Translations under genes and position numbers: made by a program
The notes under the pieces: generated by a model
What the model was told of the DNA's origin: nothing
Seen by the model: only the letters and a program-made list of their open reading frames with translations
Databases searched by the model: none
Source: Theobroma cacao
Taxonomy: Eukaryota > Streptophyta > Magnoliopsida > Malvales > Malvaceae
Assembly (NCBI RefSeq): GCF_000208745.1
Contig: NC_030850.1
Coordinates: forward strand, 32,347,146 to 32,411,145
Length of the DNA stretch: 64,000 nucleotides
Direction: 5' to 3'
Part shown: piece by piece, positions 11,901 to 23,300 of the stretch
How positions within the stretch are numbered: the stretch's first letter is position 1
Layout of the letters: each line of letters begins with the position of its first letter

Positions 11901-12828
11901 CAGGCCACCATGGTTGGAGGATGTGTTGGAGCAATGCCCATCCTCAAAATGATCCCGACTTCAGTCCTCTGGGGTTACTTCGCCTTCATGGCTATTGAAA
12001 GCTTACCCGGTAACCAATTTTGGGAAAGGATCTTATTGCTCTTCACAGCACCAAGCAGAAGATATAAGTAAGATATTCAAAAAGACATTTATATTTTAGT
12101 TAGTCTAAAGTTTCCCTTGTCCATATAACTTGTATAACAAAGAGAGAGCTTTTCTTTCCTGCAGAGTCCTTGAGCAGCAACATGCGACATTTGTGGAGAC
12201 TGTTCCCTTCAAGACAATTGCAATATTCACCATTTTCCAAACTACTTATCTGCTTGTATGTTTCGGCTTAACGTGGATTCCCATTGCCGGGGTCATGTTT
12301 CCTTTGATGATCATGCTTTTAGTCCCCGTAAGACAATACTTCCTGCCCAAGTTTTTCAAAGGGGCACATCTTTACGATTTGGATGCTGCCGAGTATGAAG
12401 AGGCACCTGCTTTGCCATATAATCTTGCCACAGTATGATCACCTGTCCAACAATGAAAACTTTCCGGTCATTGTTAAGCATGTAATTATCCTTACACATT
12501 TTCGTTTTTTTTTTTCCCAATACAGGAGACAGAGTTGGGACATGGAGCATCCTATGCAGGGGATGGTGAGATATTAGATGAAGTTATTACCAGAAGCCGA
12601 GGTGAATTCAGGCATACATGCAGTCCTAAAATCACAAGCTCCACTGCTACGCCAGCAAATGATCCGAGTAGCCTTCAAAGCCCGCGCCTCTCAGGTAGTC
12701 CACGTGTCAGTGAACTAAAAGGAGAGAGAAGTCCTCGATCAAGTGGAAAGGGGCCACACAGTCCAAGGGCTGGGGAACCAAAACCATCTAATCTGGGGAA
12801 GAGTCCTCTTAACCCAGCATCCAGTTAG
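8985..12828 (+). CDS. BOR1: BOR1-type borate exporter (SLC4-like), 12 coding exons
   Basis: Exons 8985-9088, 9214-9296, 9524-9716, 9867-10005, 10203-10368, 10466-10632, 10729-10902, 11015-11110, 11258-11395, 11748-12067, 12165-12432 and 12526-12828 join to about 716 residues (Arabidopsis BOR1 has 704). The protein is a polytopic plasma-membrane efflux transporter for borate, related to SLC4 anion exchangers, used for xylem loading and boron detoxification. It shows the family start [18 protein letters not shown], the segment [13 protein letters not shown], and the cytosolic loop with Tyr sorting motifs (LYGNM, AYQQM, VYQ) that in AtBOR1 control polar localisation and endocytosis. The C-terminal tail is Ser-Pro rich. 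Intron 10633-10728 begins with GC instead of GT. If the last intron is retained, a TGA follows the exon at once. Neighbouring upstream ORFs suggest translational control. Confidence 0.95.
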
Positions 12829-14851
12829 TGTGAAATATTGTTGAATATATTGATAAATCTGTTTGTAAGAATTTTTAAATGGTTTGGTCATATCGCAGTC
12901 TTTATTTGAGCGTGTTGGTTGCCTTAGCACTGTTGTAAAACCTTTCCCTCTTCCTCTTAAAGCCCAAGCTTATTTGTAACAACTGATTTAATTTGCTTTT
13001 CTTACCAGAAATTATAGTAGTAGTTGTATTTTTTGCTTGAAAGTGTTAGCGTTCGTTGCCACTTTTTTCAAAGAAATTAGTTGTTGTAACTTGCAGATGT
13101 AATTTAGATCCTTGTTGAAAGGTGATTGGTCTCTCTCTCGATCCACTCTGACATACCGAAACAAAGGGTTTCTCATCCATACCAAGAACTCCAAGATATA
13201 AGATAGATATAACTTAGAGAGATAAATTTGATTCAGCATCAAATAAAAGAATCCATTATCATTCGTTCTGATGAAGCATGTTGTAAATATTAGCCCTGAC
13301 AAGATGTTTAATGCCAATCGGGTTTGTTCATTACCTCTACTGAGGCAATCACCAAATTTACAGCTAGAGAGGCCTGGAACTAAAATGTCGCAAATCAAAC
13401 TATAAAAAGTATGATGCAGTTTATTAATGTCATCCTCATAAATACCATGAATTTGTGTCGATCTTCATACCTTTTTTAGTGCATGTTGGAACATCTGGTC
13501 ACCATCTGAAAATGGTTTGTAGTATCTTTGTTGCCTTGTATGTAAAGCTTCGTCGAGAGAGTGCGTTCTAACTGAGTCATTTTCACTAAAATGAAAACAA
13601 CAAAAGAGTCAACCTTCCAATTCAATTATAAAAGCATGAAAAACAGAAGACAGCTTGAGATGGAAAAAGGGGGCTTTTGAAATAGTTTTGAAGAAAAAAG
13701 CAATGGTCAGAATTATTTTCCTACCAAGCATTCAATTGAATTGCAGATATGAGGTCCTACATTCTCAATTGCAGAGAGGAAATGTGGATGGAGTGCTGTT
13801 GTTTTCATAGCATTGACTTCGATGGGATTCATTCTTCATGTCTTTCATTATTACATAATGTTGCTTTCTAATGATTTCAGTATCTCTGCCTTCGAGCATA
13901 ATTCATCGAATAGTTCCAAAAAAATTTACTTAACCAACATCAACTTTTGATCCTTTCCGAAAAGGAAATATTGCTTAACATCATCAATGTGAAGAAAACC
14001 AGAATTGGATGATCTGGGTGAAGATTGGACGCCGCAGTTGACGATAACCACGTGTGGACAATGCAACATGTGGTCGACAACTTCGAAAGCTACTGCTTTA
14101 GAAACACAGATTTGCATCTGACTGTCCAAATCACTCTTTTTCTCCACGAGCGTTCATATGAACCACGCGAATTTAATCATCAATCATGTTGTGACTAGTG
14201 AAACTTTCTCATTTGGGGGGTAGGAGAGGGGCAACGAGAGGAGAGAAGCTTGGTAAAGAACACTTGCTATCCTCAAATTCTGCCCTTAATGAAAAATAGG
14301 GTTTACCTCAGCCGGTATTTGATTTAAACCAATCAGATCATGTATCATGAAAGAAAGGAGAGGCTTACAATAGAACTGCAATATCGATGTAAAGAGATCC
14401 ACTTTCCAAAACAATAATTCATGACACTGATATGCACAAACAGAAACAGAGAATTTCTACCTGCACATTTGAAAGACTCCAAGAAAAATAGTGAGCTGTT
14501 TTGAATAAATAATTCTGGCCTCTACTTTAGCATATAAACAAAGGAGATAAAAGGCTGAGAAGGCTTGTTGTTTATGTGGCCGCATTCAGGCATTCCCCAT
14601 AAAGTAGACTGACAATCTCCAATGAAATGAAAACTATGACGGTAACTTCTGCATATGAATTATGTATCATTTGAAAAGAAAACCAGAAAAGCAAATATCA
14701 AGCAAAAAAAGAACTAAAAAGATCACGATAAGATAAACCGACCCCGAAGATGAATATAATATATATCAATAGTTTATCACATCTTTTCTCTGTAAACATG
14801 ACAAGGTACTAAGACTCTAAGACAAGACATATCAAAGTGAAAGGTTGAGAT
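12829..14851. other. Intergenic region between the BOR1-like gene and the first NIMIN gene
   Basis: The first few hundred bases should be the 3' UTR of the boron transporter. The rest is moderately AT-rich with no convincing exon; short open frames at 13012-13398 and 13926-14147 (minus) lack family similarity, and the second lacks an ATG. The last ~100 bases before 14852 are probably the 3' UTR of the minus-strand NIMIN gene. Confidence 0.5.
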
Positions 14852-15175
14852 CTATTCTTCATGTTCTTCTGTTTTGCATTTTTGTTCTTGAGTCTTGGAA
14901 GAACTAGGAAGCGTTACACTAATAGTTGTAAGAAGTGCATGATCCTCAGCAAAGTCTTCCCCATTGAATGATGGGGTCCAAGTTGATTTGTTTTCTTTCT
15001 CTTTTCCTTTTTCCTTCCCCTTTCTGTCCTGCGAGCCAATCAACATCCGGCTATGTGCATCTCGAAGATTTCTAACCAAAGTGAAGAAAGTATTGATCTT
15101 CTCTTGTTCATCATCGTCATCATTAACAAGTGCTGGCCTCTCCTTTGTCTTTCCTTCCATGTATTTTCTCTTCAT
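14852..15175 (-). CDS. Divergent NIMIN-like protein lacking the C-terminal EAR motif
   Basis: An intronless 107-residue protein starting at the ATG at 15175. It has the NIMIN layout: an acidic Asp run (VNDDDDEQEK), the core INTFFTLVRNLRDA that matches the two other copies, a Lys/Glu-rich linker, then STWTPSFNGEDFAED, the W-x-P-S-F...EDF box. NIMINs are small nuclear proteins that bind NPR1 and modulate SA-induced PR gene expression. Unlike the copies at 19688 and 27627, this one ends in KTEEHEE rather than an LxLxL EAR repression motif, so it may bind NPR1 without recruiting a co-repressor. A TATA box at 15232-15238 and TGACGTAA at 15249-15256 lie just upstream. The family call rests on two shared blocks and size, and is fairly firm; exact subfamily is unclear. 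Confidence 0.8.
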   Translation of the reverse strand: MKRKYMEGKTKERPALVNDDDDEQEKINTFFTLVRNLRDAHSRMLIGSQDRKGKEKGKEKENKSTWTPSFNGEDFAEDHALLTTISVTLPSSSKTQEQKCKTEEHEE

Positions 15176-15231
15176 CAAAGGCTCTCGTTTTACTCTCTGT
15201 GTTGCGTTCCTGTGTCTTTAAGAACATCGGG

Positions 15232-15257
15232 TTTTATACTTGTGACAATGACGTAAT
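15232..15257 (-). promoter_or_regulatory. Core promoter of the 14852-15175 NIMIN gene: TATA box and TGACG motif
   Basis: On the minus strand TATAAAA (15238-15232) lies about 60 bases before the ATG. Immediately beyond it is TGACGTAAT (15249-15257 in plus orientation), a TGA-bZIP type site. SA-inducible NIMIN genes commonly depend on TGACG/as-1 type sites; here only one motif is seen and it almost abuts the TATA box. Confidence 0.45.
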
Positions 15258-16408
15258 TACCATTTGAGTTTCCAAGAAGATAGACGAATCAAATCCAAGA
15301 AAACTTGGTAAGTAGGTAAAAGGACAAAAGGAAAGGAGATTTGGAGAATCAAAAGGTTATGACCTTAAAATGACCAAGCCACCCCTTAAACTCCCACTAC
15401 AACTACACTTAAACCTCTATAAATTAATACCTTTCTCATCATAAAAATTTATTAATTAATTCAGATATTGTTTATTAAGATATTTTTTATTTTTTATAAA
15501 AATATTAAATTTAATATACATGTATTTTATATAATTTTCTCTTACAATACGAAAACATTACACCAGAACTTCTTAATGTATTAAAAAAATTTAAAGATGA
15601 AATCTAAAAAAACATCAATTTCAAAAAAAAACAAGTAACATTAAAATTACATTTTACAAAAGAATTATATATATAATTTGTATATATAAAAAAATTATTA
15701 ATTTATATATAAAGTGAGACTCATATTTTTAAAATATTTTATTTTATAAATTAATCCCTTATAATAAACCACCCCAATCGTTCTAATCAACTAAGTTTAA
15801 TAGTCCAAGTGGCACAAGTTTCATTAACAGTGGGTGGTATAAATTGGATTTTGTGTCTGCAATGCATGGAATGATCTAGTTGGTGACCTAGCTGCTAGAA
15901 AATAATTATACAAATGGGAAAAACATTGGCCTCAATTGCTTTAGCTTAAAATACACGTTGGCAAAAAAGAATACTAATACTAACACAATTCTCAGTCGCA
16001 TAACTTTGTTGACCCACCCTATTTGTTCCTCTGACACTCTTTAGCGACGACTGGAGACATCCTATTTACAAAAGATGCAAAGTGCTACCAAAAATAAATA
16101 CTAAAGTCACGGTTTTGACATAAGCTTTCATTCGTCTTGTCTCCCAACTTTTTCCTTTTTCTAATTAGCACTCTTTAGTTTCGCCGATTCTCTTTCTGGC
16201 ACATGCCTATCGATACAAGGAGCCCAGTTTTAACACCAATACCCCAATAAGTCCCATCAAAGGCCCAATATAGTATATGGCCCGACAACTGGAAAACGGG
16301 GCTAAATTTCTTCAGACCCAAATCAAAATATACGGCCACTGTGTACAACTCCTTGGTCCAATCAGCTAGAGTTCTTTTTTTTTTTTCTTCCTTTGTCCTT
16401 TCATTTTC

Positions 16409-17187
16409 GGCTAATTGCAAAAAAACCACTTAAGTTTAATTGTAACCTATTTCAAAATTTACACCTTTCCCATGAAACTAGAAAGTTCATCATTGTTTGT
16501 AGTGTTGGTAATTAGTGTTAGCGGGTCATAATTGTGCCATGGAAAGCTAAATATATAACATATTAGTAGGGTGGTACAAATACAACATGATGATTTTATT
16601 ATTTTATAGTTATTGATACAAATATGACACGTTTATTATATGAGTTACACGACATGATACAGTTAATACAATTCATTATGATTAATCTATTTATATACAA
16701 AAAGTTAATCCATTAAAAACAATTAATCTATTTTAAATATAAATAATAAATTTTTTGATATTTTTTAAATAATTTTTTGAAAAATATTTTTTAAAAATAT
16801 TAATAATTTAATAAATGAATTTAAGTAATTTAGATATGTCGAGTAATGTAAAAACCTATCAATATGATTAATTAATTAATTAAACGTGCTATACACAAAT
16901 TAGACGTCTCAACTTGCACGAGGAACAAATATTTTCGTATCATAAATTGGTTGCAAAAAATGATGATGCCAACACGATCATATAAAACTTAAGTTCATTT
17001 AACTCCATATGATATCTGTTTTGTATTTAAAATTGTCAAATCTAATTTTTTATATCGACCCCTCTCATTTACACATTTTAAAGGATCAGTATGTACCTTT
17101 AGGAGTTACCAAGGGAGGAGTATATGTTTTTTAGAAAAATTTTGAAAGAGATCATACTTGTTAAAGGGGATTTTTGTAATTCACCCT
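16409..17187. mobile_element. Possible non-autonomous inverted-repeat transposon (MULE-like)
   Basis: The left end GGCTAATTGCAAAAAAACCA resembles the reverse complement of the right end (GGGTGAATTACAAAAATCCC), as in plant elements with GGGTNAATT-type termini. The interior is AT-rich without coding sequence. I found no clear target duplication, so the boundaries are tentative. Confidence 0.35.
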
Positions 17188-18050
17188 TTCTAGTGGTTTT
17201 TTTTTTATTTGATCAAGTCTGTCTCTACTTCTTCAAGCCCAATGTCTCGGATGGCCCAAATTGGAAATGACACCAATGGTAAGAAATTATATATGTACGT
17301 ATGTTGGTGGTTGGGGGAGGTATTTGAATTTTTTAAAATATATCCACATATATCAAGAGATTAAATCAATTACGTGATTGAAATGTGTCCATTACTTTAA
17401 GAAATGGAGGGAATATTTCTAATATGCTAATTGAGAAAAAATCTTGTCTATGCCGCGGAAACCTTATCATTAGATACAAATTAAGATTCCTAGGAGTGGG
17501 TAGGATTTTGTACATCCTTGTCGAATCTTGTCCTTATAACACTGGTTGATAGCACATAGGCACTAAAATCTTTCGCAAATGCGTGTCCATTGGCATCCTA
17601 TACTGACCTTTTTTCTTTTATCAATCAGCATCGAAACTTTTTTCTTATGCCATGATCTTTTGCATTAAGCGATGCTCTAAAGGAGGAATACAGAAAAAAG
17701 GAAAGAAAGACGTTCCACGACCGCCTCTCGTTTTACTTAGGTACAACACAAAAGTATAATTCTACCTGCGTTTTCTACTCTAAACTCTTTATTCCAAGTT
17801 TCGAATCTTCATCTTTATTAGTTTTCAACCACTTAAAACCTACTACCTAAAATCTAGATTCAAAAAGTTTGTGTTAATGTTTAAATAAAGAACTTTGTCT
17901 CGCTTGTGATCCAAATATATATATATTACACTTTAAATATAAAAAAAATTATCATTCAAAATTTTATTGTGTGTATATATAATATTATGAGTAAATTGTG
18001 AGAAATGATAAATTTCATAAGACCATTTAAAAAATAACCTCCAAAATAAA

Positions 18051-18112
18051 ATTAATATATGTTCAATATATTAATATATGTTCAATATATTAATATGTTC
18101 AACATATATATG
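18051..18112. repeat. Short AT-rich direct repeats
   Basis: About three copies of a 20-base unit (AATATATGTTCAATATATT), the last shortened to AATATGTTCAACATATAT. They sit directly before the larger satellite-like array. Confidence 0.7.
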
Positions 18113-18119
18113 GTAACAT

Positions 18120-18905
18120 CAATATATGATATTAGATTTAAAATTATCATGCGTGTAACTTTTTTTTAATGAAATTATCTTTTAAATCTAATACTTAGAA
18201 ATGGTGTATAAACAACTTTTTTTTTAATATGATGTGCAACAATCTTTTTTTCAACATTGCGTGTAACTTGATTTCGATCTTTGTATTTCATTAGGACATA
18301 AACTCTTTAAGTTAAATATCTAACATGACATGTAACTTAATATCTATTTTTTTATTTCATTAAAATATAAACTTTTAGAGTTAAATACTTTTAATAAGGG
18401 GTGTAATAACTTTTTTTTTTCAACTTGACATGTAATAATTTTTTTTTTCAATATAATATGTAATAATTTTTTTTAACACAACGTGTAACTTGATCTTTAT
18501 TTTTGTATTTCACTATGACATAAACTTTTAAAGTTAAATACTTTAAACATTGCGCATAAACAACTTTATTTTTCAATATGGTATGTAACAATTTCTTTTC
18601 AATATAACATGTAACTTAATTTTTATCTTTGTATTTCATTAAGATATAAACTCTTTGAATTAAACACATGTAATAATTTTTTTTTCATGTAACTTGATCT
18701 CTATCTTTATATTTCATTAAAAGATAAACTCTTAGTATTAAACAACTTAAATATGACATATAACAAACTTTTTTTAAAAAAATGATAACAATTTTTTATT
18801 GTACATTTAAGTATGAAAAGATTTTATTAAAAGTAATTTTGTTTAAATTTTTTTTTAAACTAAAAATAGTTAAAATTTAAAAAATATATTTTTAAAAGAC
18901 CCTTT
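18120..18905 (-). repeat. Satellite-like degenerate tandem array A
   Basis: Recurring units contain TGTAACTTGATCTTTAT, then TTTGTATTTCATTA, GACATAAACTCTT and TTAAGTTAAATAC, interleaved with TTTTTTTTCAA blocks and (A/G)TGTAACAA. Units recur roughly every 70-130 bases (near 18262, 18332, 18483, 18608 and 18687). Read on the minus strand the array resembles array B at 24400-24835, including the flanking AACAAAATTACT...TAAT segment, so both belong to one repeat family in inverted orientation. Confidence 0.6.
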
Positions 18906-19687
18906 TTTAAGGGTTAAAAAAAGTCGTCCCTAATATCATTATCATTTTGAATCTATCATGGATCAATCAATGAAGAGTGATAAGATGCATTCCTAATTAA
19001 AGAGAAGCTTGATTGTTTTTGAGAATTGTGAGTACAATGGTTTTAAGTCCATTAAATGGTTTGGATCCATTGTTTACAATTCCAAACTTGGAAAAGATTT
19101 GCTTCTCACTGCACTGCCAAAGACTGACGTACAAGAGAATCAGAACGCCTGTTGGGGGCCATCGTGGGCATGCACAGGCTGGAAAATAAAAGAAACAACA
19201 ATTAATAAGAAAACTTGCAGAAGGAATTAATTGGCGATTACTAACGGTGAATTATTAACAATGGATGAAAAATATCTGGGGACAGGGGGATCCCACGCTT
19301 ACTGAGACCACATAAAATGATTCTCCGTTGTCCGAATTCTGAAGCAACAAACCAAAACCAAATCCCTTATCTTACCAGCTACGTACTTGAATCAAAATCT
19401 GACACCTTTCCACGTAAAACAAGTGGACGGTTTGACGCAACCCACCTCTTCCATTTTCTTTCCCACTTTGTTAATTAATGAGATCGAATACCAGATTTAT
19501 TTTCAGAACAGAAGCCTCTTTTCAATGGGCAAACTGCGGTCATCGGCAACTTCGAACTCAATACATATACCCAATGGTAATATTAAACATTGATCATAAA
19601 GAACAAAATAAATACATGATCAAAACTGATCCAAAAGAAACTTTAATAGTAATTAACATTGTTTTGAACAAGAAAAGCTCAAGCTAA

Positions 19688-20038
19688 CTAAAGGGTGAGC
19701 TTGAGATCTAAACCATCATCTTCTTGTTTTTTCTTGTCTTCTTTCTTGTTGTATGGGCTTGGAAAGATGATAGGTGACCTTCTGAACTCGATCTCCTCAG
19801 TAAAATCTGCCAATTCAAAAGTTGGAACCCAACTCGATTGCTCGTCAATATCTAGCTTCCTTATCTTGTTTTGCTTCTTCTTCTTAGTGATCTCCTCCCT
19901 TTGTCTCAGCTCATCTTTTCTCCTATTACGCGCCTCCCGAAAATTCCTAATCAGGGCAAAGAACTGCTCCATCTTCTGATCATCTTCTTGCTCCTCGTCT
20001 TCGCCATTCCAAACATGGCTTCTCTTCTCGGTTGCCAT
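19688..20038 (-). CDS. NIMIN: NIMIN2-type NPR1-interacting protein with EAR motif
   Basis: An intronless 116-residue protein starting at the ATG at 20038 (MATEKRSHVWNGEDEEQ). The acidic N-terminus is followed by the core KMEQFFALIRNFREARNRRK, a basic linker, the box SSWVPTFELADFTEE, then EFRRSPIIFPSP, and it ends in GLDLKLTL, an LxLxL EAR motif that recruits TOPLESS-type co-repressors. NIMIN proteins bind NPR1 in the nucleus and tune SA-dependent PR gene induction. The size, block order and EAR ending match NIMIN2-type proteins best. A TATA box at 20195-20202 and several TGACG motifs at 20269-20448 lie upstream, in line with SA induction. The reading frame continues upstream without an ATG, so 20038 is the natural start. 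Confidence 0.9.
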   Translation of the reverse strand: MATEKRSHVWNGEDEEQEDDQKMEQFFALIRNFREARNRRKDELRQREEITKKKKQNKIRKLDIDEQSSWVPTFELADFTEEIEFRRSPIIFPSPYNKKEDKKKQEDDGLDLKLTL

Positions 20039-20194
20039 GTGAAAAAGAAAAGAAGAGAGAGGGAAAAAATGCAGAGCTAGCTCCAAACTTTCTTTGTGGT
20101 TTTTGTCAAATCCCTGGTGGCAGTAGGCCTGAAACAGCGTACACAAGTTTCTCTCTGTTCTTTCTGCTTACATCTTGTTTCAAAATTGTCCACC

Positions 20195-20448
20195 TATTTA
20201 TAAATATAACAAGGAATTTGGCCATCCGTGGTCACTTTAAAAAGACCGACTTGCCCTGCCGACCAAAGTGACGAGGCGTAGGTTGATTATTTGCGTCTTC
20301 TAGAGAACCCAGGCTCCCCCCTTGGGTTAGAAAAGTAAAATTGTGAGACAACGCGTGGACTGTCATACGTCACATGTTAACGTGGGTGCCATGTTGATGG
20401 CATGACAACGTAAAGGCTTGCCAGAATGTCGACGTAAGTCAGATGACG
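20195..20448 (-). promoter_or_regulatory. NIMIN2-type promoter: TATA box and as-1-like TGACG cluster
   Basis: Minus-strand TATAAATA (20202-20195) lies about 160 bases before the ATG. Upstream are TGACG (20269-20273), its complement CGTCA (20368-20372), and a pair CGACGTAAG (20430) ... ATGACGCAAT (20443) that strongly recalls the as-1 element (two TGACG-type half-sites; here nine bases apart instead of seven, the first with C for T). TGA bZIP factors bind such sites and recruit NPR1, giving a route for SA induction and feedback. Confidence 0.55.
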
Positions 20449-20593
20449 CAATACAAAGCTCAAAAAAGTCTGGCTGTTACTCATAAGCTGATTCCTCATT
20501 TGCGATGATTTTGACCACCAAATCCATATTGCCAAGGCCCCTCAATTTATTTTACGCTCTTACCCTTTTTCTGCTGCGGCAAACAAACCATAA

Positions 20594-20629
<36 letters not shown>
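20594..20629. repeat. (AAT)n microsatellite
   Basis: About 12 uninterrupted AAT units. Confidence 0.9.
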
Positions 20630-20631
<2 letters not shown>

Positions 20632-21394
20632 CCGAAAATTTAATAGGACAGGTTCGGCTACCCATCCTTGTCCTAAGGTGGATGTTGATAAAGTCCACTC
20701 GTAGAAAAACAAAAACCAATCACCAAATTGTGAAATTTATTATTTTTCGTTTAATGTATTATTTCATTAATTATAATCTATTTTTTACAAATAGCAGCTT
20801 AACAACTATCCATCAATGAAAATATAGATCAATTTAGATAAGAAAATCTATAAATAATTGACAGCATCTCATGATAGTTCCAATTACTAATTTCATACCT
20901 AAATCCATAGTGACGTTAATCATTTATTGATATTTTAGAATATGTCCTATTTAAGTTAATTATAAAATTGATAAGTAGTATGGTTTTAACTCGTTAATAG
21001 ATTTGTATTTAAACATTTGATTCATTAATTAGTATATGATCTCTTATTTAAAAAATAAAATTTGAATCTATCTTTTTTTAATTATAAAAAAAAACCTTAG
21101 ACAATCGTTTTCACATGGCTTGTTGATTTTTGAAACAGAAAGGTGGATCTATGACAGCGACTTCACACCTAAAAAGTTTATCAGAGACATATGGTTAATC
21201 TAGAAAGGTTAGGCACTATTAACATCCAAGTATATAGTTAAGGGCTTGAATCTACAGTACTCCTACTTCTAGACAGTGAATTCTCTATTTATTTAAGCTT
21301 TAATTTTGGTAAAGAACAAGGTCAAATATAGTTTATGTTCATATAATAAACTATAGACTTCATATAATACATCTAGTTCATTTGAAATAAATAA

Positions 21395-21993
21395 GGGTAA
21401 AATATTTATATATCTTTAAATTTTGATCAAAATAATATAAAAATCTATTAATTTTTAAAATAGATATTCTGCCCCAATATCTAAATAGTATTAATATTAA
21501 ATATAAAATATCTAAAATACTTATTTTTTTATATTGTTTTATTTCTTTGAAGTCCATTGACGATGTCCCCTTACATCGATCGACTACCCATCTCCACCCT
21601 GCTCCCGCTCCCTTGGAGAGCACCAGGGCTCCCAAGAAAGCACCAGATCTGGTGCTCCCTTAAGAGTCTCGATCAAGCTCTCCAAGGGAGCCCTAGATCG
21701 GGCTTCCCAAAGGAGCACTGGATTTAATGCTCCCTTGGGAGAACGATTGCTGATTGTAAGAAATCAACTTTTAAAAAAAAATTATAATTTATTTAATAGT
21801 ATTTTTTAAAATTAATAAAAAATAAAATTATTTTAAAAATATTATCACACCATTAAATTAATAAAAATATTAATAGTTAATTAACGATAAGATACAGTGA
21901 AAATATTTTTTTAAAATGAAATACCTATTTTGAAAATTAATGAATTTTTATATAATTTTAATCAAAATTTAAGAGTATCTAAATATTTTACCC
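21395..21993. mobile_element. Non-autonomous TIR transposon (MULE-like) with GC-rich core
   Basis: The ends GGGTAAAATATTTATATATC and GGGTAAAATATTTAGATACT (reverse complement of the right end) open imperfect terminal inverted repeats of at least 75 bases. The 9-base flanks AATAAATAA (21386-21394) and AATAAGTAA (21994-22002) match at 8 of 9 positions, the target-duplication length of Mutator-like elements. The interior at about 21560-21740 is strikingly GC-rich, with repeated GCTCCCTTGGGAG-like words and a perfect 18-base palindrome at 21639-21656. There is no transposase. Confidence 0.7.
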
Positions 21994-22989
21994 AATAAGT
22001 AAAAAACTTTAAACACATAACTGATTAATAAATTAAACATAAAATATCGAATAGTATTAGTAATAATTTGTTTCAATTAGTATAAGATTTATTTGTAAAT
22101 CAAAAACTTTACCTATAATCCTGCACCACAACTTCTGCGAGGAGAGATGGGAAAAATCAGTTGTCCGTAAATCGTAATGAGCCAGACTTTTGTAGTTGAA
22201 AAGGATAACTTTTCCCGACATTTGGTGTCCCCATAAATCTTACATACTTACTGACTTGAACCAAAGTTTGATAAGTGAATGCTGTGCAACTTTTTGGCTC
22301 TCGAAAAAAGAACAATTTCTGCTGGGCCTTTATTTTTTTTTCATTATAGTTTTTATTAATTGGAACTTCTAGTTATTATCTAAAAGTAAACCCTTTATTT
22401 ATTTATTTATTTATTTTTGTATTGTGTATTTCTTTTCCATTTTTTAGATGAGCAAAGGTTAACACAAATATTATGTTTTTTTAAAATTCAATTAATTAGT
22501 CTATCGTACTTAATCTTTTAATTCATTATTAATTTTTTTATTTATAACTAAATCGAGTTGCAATCCAAATTTATATGTATCCATGGGCTGGCAAATAAAC
22601 ATTATATATTAGTCATGCTATTTTTTATATAACATATAATGAATTTTATTTTTATTTTTATCTTTTACTTTAAAAATAAATTTTTAAGAGCGTAAAAGGA
22701 AAATGCATAATACCTTAAAAAGCTCTTGAATTATTCAAAAAAATTTAAATAATTTATTATTTTTTCTATTACATTTAATTAAATCTTTATATTTTTATTT
22801 TAAACTAAATAAGCTCATACAACTAGACTTGACAATTTTGTACAAAACGTGACAACATGACACAAGTTTAACAGTTTAGATTTAGTTTGATGGTATTTCG
22901 TGTATTAATCGTGTCAAACTTGATTAATCCGTCTAAAATATGATTAATTAATTTTGTTATCGTGTATTTGTATAATCTACGTTAGTGCA

Positions 22990-23300
22990 ATGAGCTCAAT
23001 GCGTACAGTTCTAAGAGAGGGTGAATCAAAATATTTTAAATGTTTTGAAATTTTTCTTTTTAATTTTAAAAAATAAAGTTCCCTTTTTAGCGAATAAACA
23101 AGATAATTATTTTTTTATCAAATAAGTGAAGTTAGAAACACAAATGAGATTGAGGCAGTGAGAGAGAAAAATCAACATAATAGTTTTTATAAAGGTTCGA
23201 CCTCGTTGTCTATATCCTATCCCTTACATTTACTAAAGAGTTTAAAATTTTCTATTAGAAAAAGATTTACTATAATACATTTTGTGGATCAAGCACAACC
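22990..23300 (+). mobile_element. Possible LTR-retrotransposon remnant
   Basis: Phrases such as CTAAGAGAGGGTGAATCAAAA and AAAGGTTCGACCTCGTTGTC resemble conserved non-coding words of plant LTR retrotransposons or LARD/TRIM derivatives. No coding region or paired LTR is seen. This is recognition by pattern only. Confidence 0.3.

Larger units (their letters stand above)
15258..19687. other. AT-rich intergenic region between NIMIN genes
   Basis: No supported gene. It holds a possible inverted-repeat element (16409-17187), a short direct-repeat cluster (18051-18112) and a satellite-like array (18120-18905), all described separately. The open frame at 16175-16429 (minus) has no recognisable domain. 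Segments such as TTAAGTTTAATTG near 16430 are typical of decayed transposon DNA. Confidence 0.5.

Noticed and set aside
13926..14147. Minus-strand frame of 73 codons beyond the first NIMIN gene
   Set aside because: No ATG start (begins at GTG) and no similarity to the NIMIN blocks or to any family I know.
16175..16429. Minus-strand frame containing a hydrophobic stretch
   Set aside because: Lies at the edge of a probable repeat, no conserved motif, no promoter; probably chance.
18120..18905. Considered as a CRISPR-like array
   Set aside because: Plant nuclear DNA, units are degenerate and lack constant repeat/unique spacer structure.
19691..20080. Plus-strand frames opposite the NIMIN2-type gene
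   Set aside because: They are antisense shadows of the NIMIN coding sequence, Leu/Ser-rich because of its Lys/Glu-rich codons.
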